Assembly (NCBI GenBank): GCA_015259305.1
Contig: JABZGO010000094.1
Span: 1 to 6,953, forward strand
From: Alloprevotella tannerae
Lineage (GTDB): Bacteria > Bacteroidota > Bacteroidia > Bacteroidales > Bacteroidaceae
Direction: 5' to 3'
DNA: 6,953 nucleotides
The translations under genes were made by a program, and so were the position numbers. Each line of letters starts with the position of its first letter. Position 1 is the first letter of the stretch. A model generated the notes under the pieces. The model ran no database searches. It saw nothing but the letters and a program-made list of their open reading frames with translations, and was not told the origin of the DNA. Below, piece by piece: positions 6,796-6,953 of the stretch.

Positions 6796-6953
6796 CTATT
6801 TCTCTCTGACCGTCACGACTTCCTCAGCTTCGTATTGGCTGTCGACCTTTACGAGATAAATGGGGCGAATCGTGAAAGAGCGCGCCTTACCTTGTCGCAC
6901 CTTATAGTAAAGCGTTATCCGATCTCCGCGCTTGATGAGGCGCTGAGGTAGGA
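6796..6953 (-). CDS. 3' end of an unidentified protein (partial)
   Basis: The last 51 codons and TAG stop of a leftward gene whose start lies beyond the window. The peptide begins LPQRLIKRGDRITLYYKVRQ and ends VDSQYEAEEVVTVREK. It alternates charged and hydrophobic residues in the way of beta strands (RITLYYKV, SFTIRPIYLVKV) and is strongly basic in its first half. Codon choice matches gyrB, and a hairpin follows at a suitable distance, which supports a real coding end. No domain is recognised, and the function cannot be given from this fragment. Confidence 0.6.
   Translation of the reverse strand, partial: LPQRLIKRGDRITLYYKVRQGKARSFTIRPIYLVKVDSQYEAEEVVTVREK

Overview
The window looks like chromosomal DNA of a Bacteroidales bacterium, probably close to Prevotella or another Prevotellaceae. 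The reasons are a 653-residue GyrB without the long C-terminal insert of proteobacterial GyrB, a secreted protein ending in the short 'YSLSG...LPKGIYVINGKKV' tail common in Prevotella, and promoter boxes of the Bacteroidetes type (TTTG ... TAnnTTTG). This placement rests on sequence character only; no database search was possible.

Layout. Positions 1-1476 hold no gene that can be supported. The first ~570 bases carry at least three copies of a composite double-hairpin repeat, in both orientations, plus a perfect 23-bp inverted repeat built from the same motif, set in DNA with many more G than C on the + strand. A secreted beta-rich protein (1477-2298, +) follows and ends at a strong intrinsic terminator. 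After ~290 bases with a promoter comes gyrB (2678-4639, +), the one gene identified beyond doubt. Positions 4640-5731 hold no confident gene. They contain a consensus Bacteroidetes promoter covered by small palindromes, a possible ~155-nt structured RNA with two competing pairings, a minus-strand reading frame broken by one stop and ending just before a hairpin, and a minus-strand terminator. A nitroreductase-family gene (5732-6460, -) and the 3' end of an unidentified gene (6796-6953, -) complete the window.

The genes do not form one operon. gyrB and the secreted-protein gene point right, each with its own signals; the nitroreductase and the partial gene point left, so gyrB and the nitroreductase converge on the 4640-5731 region. 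The most interesting material is noncoding: the covarying repeat family at the left end and the promoter-plus-switchable-RNA arrangement directly downstream of gyrB.
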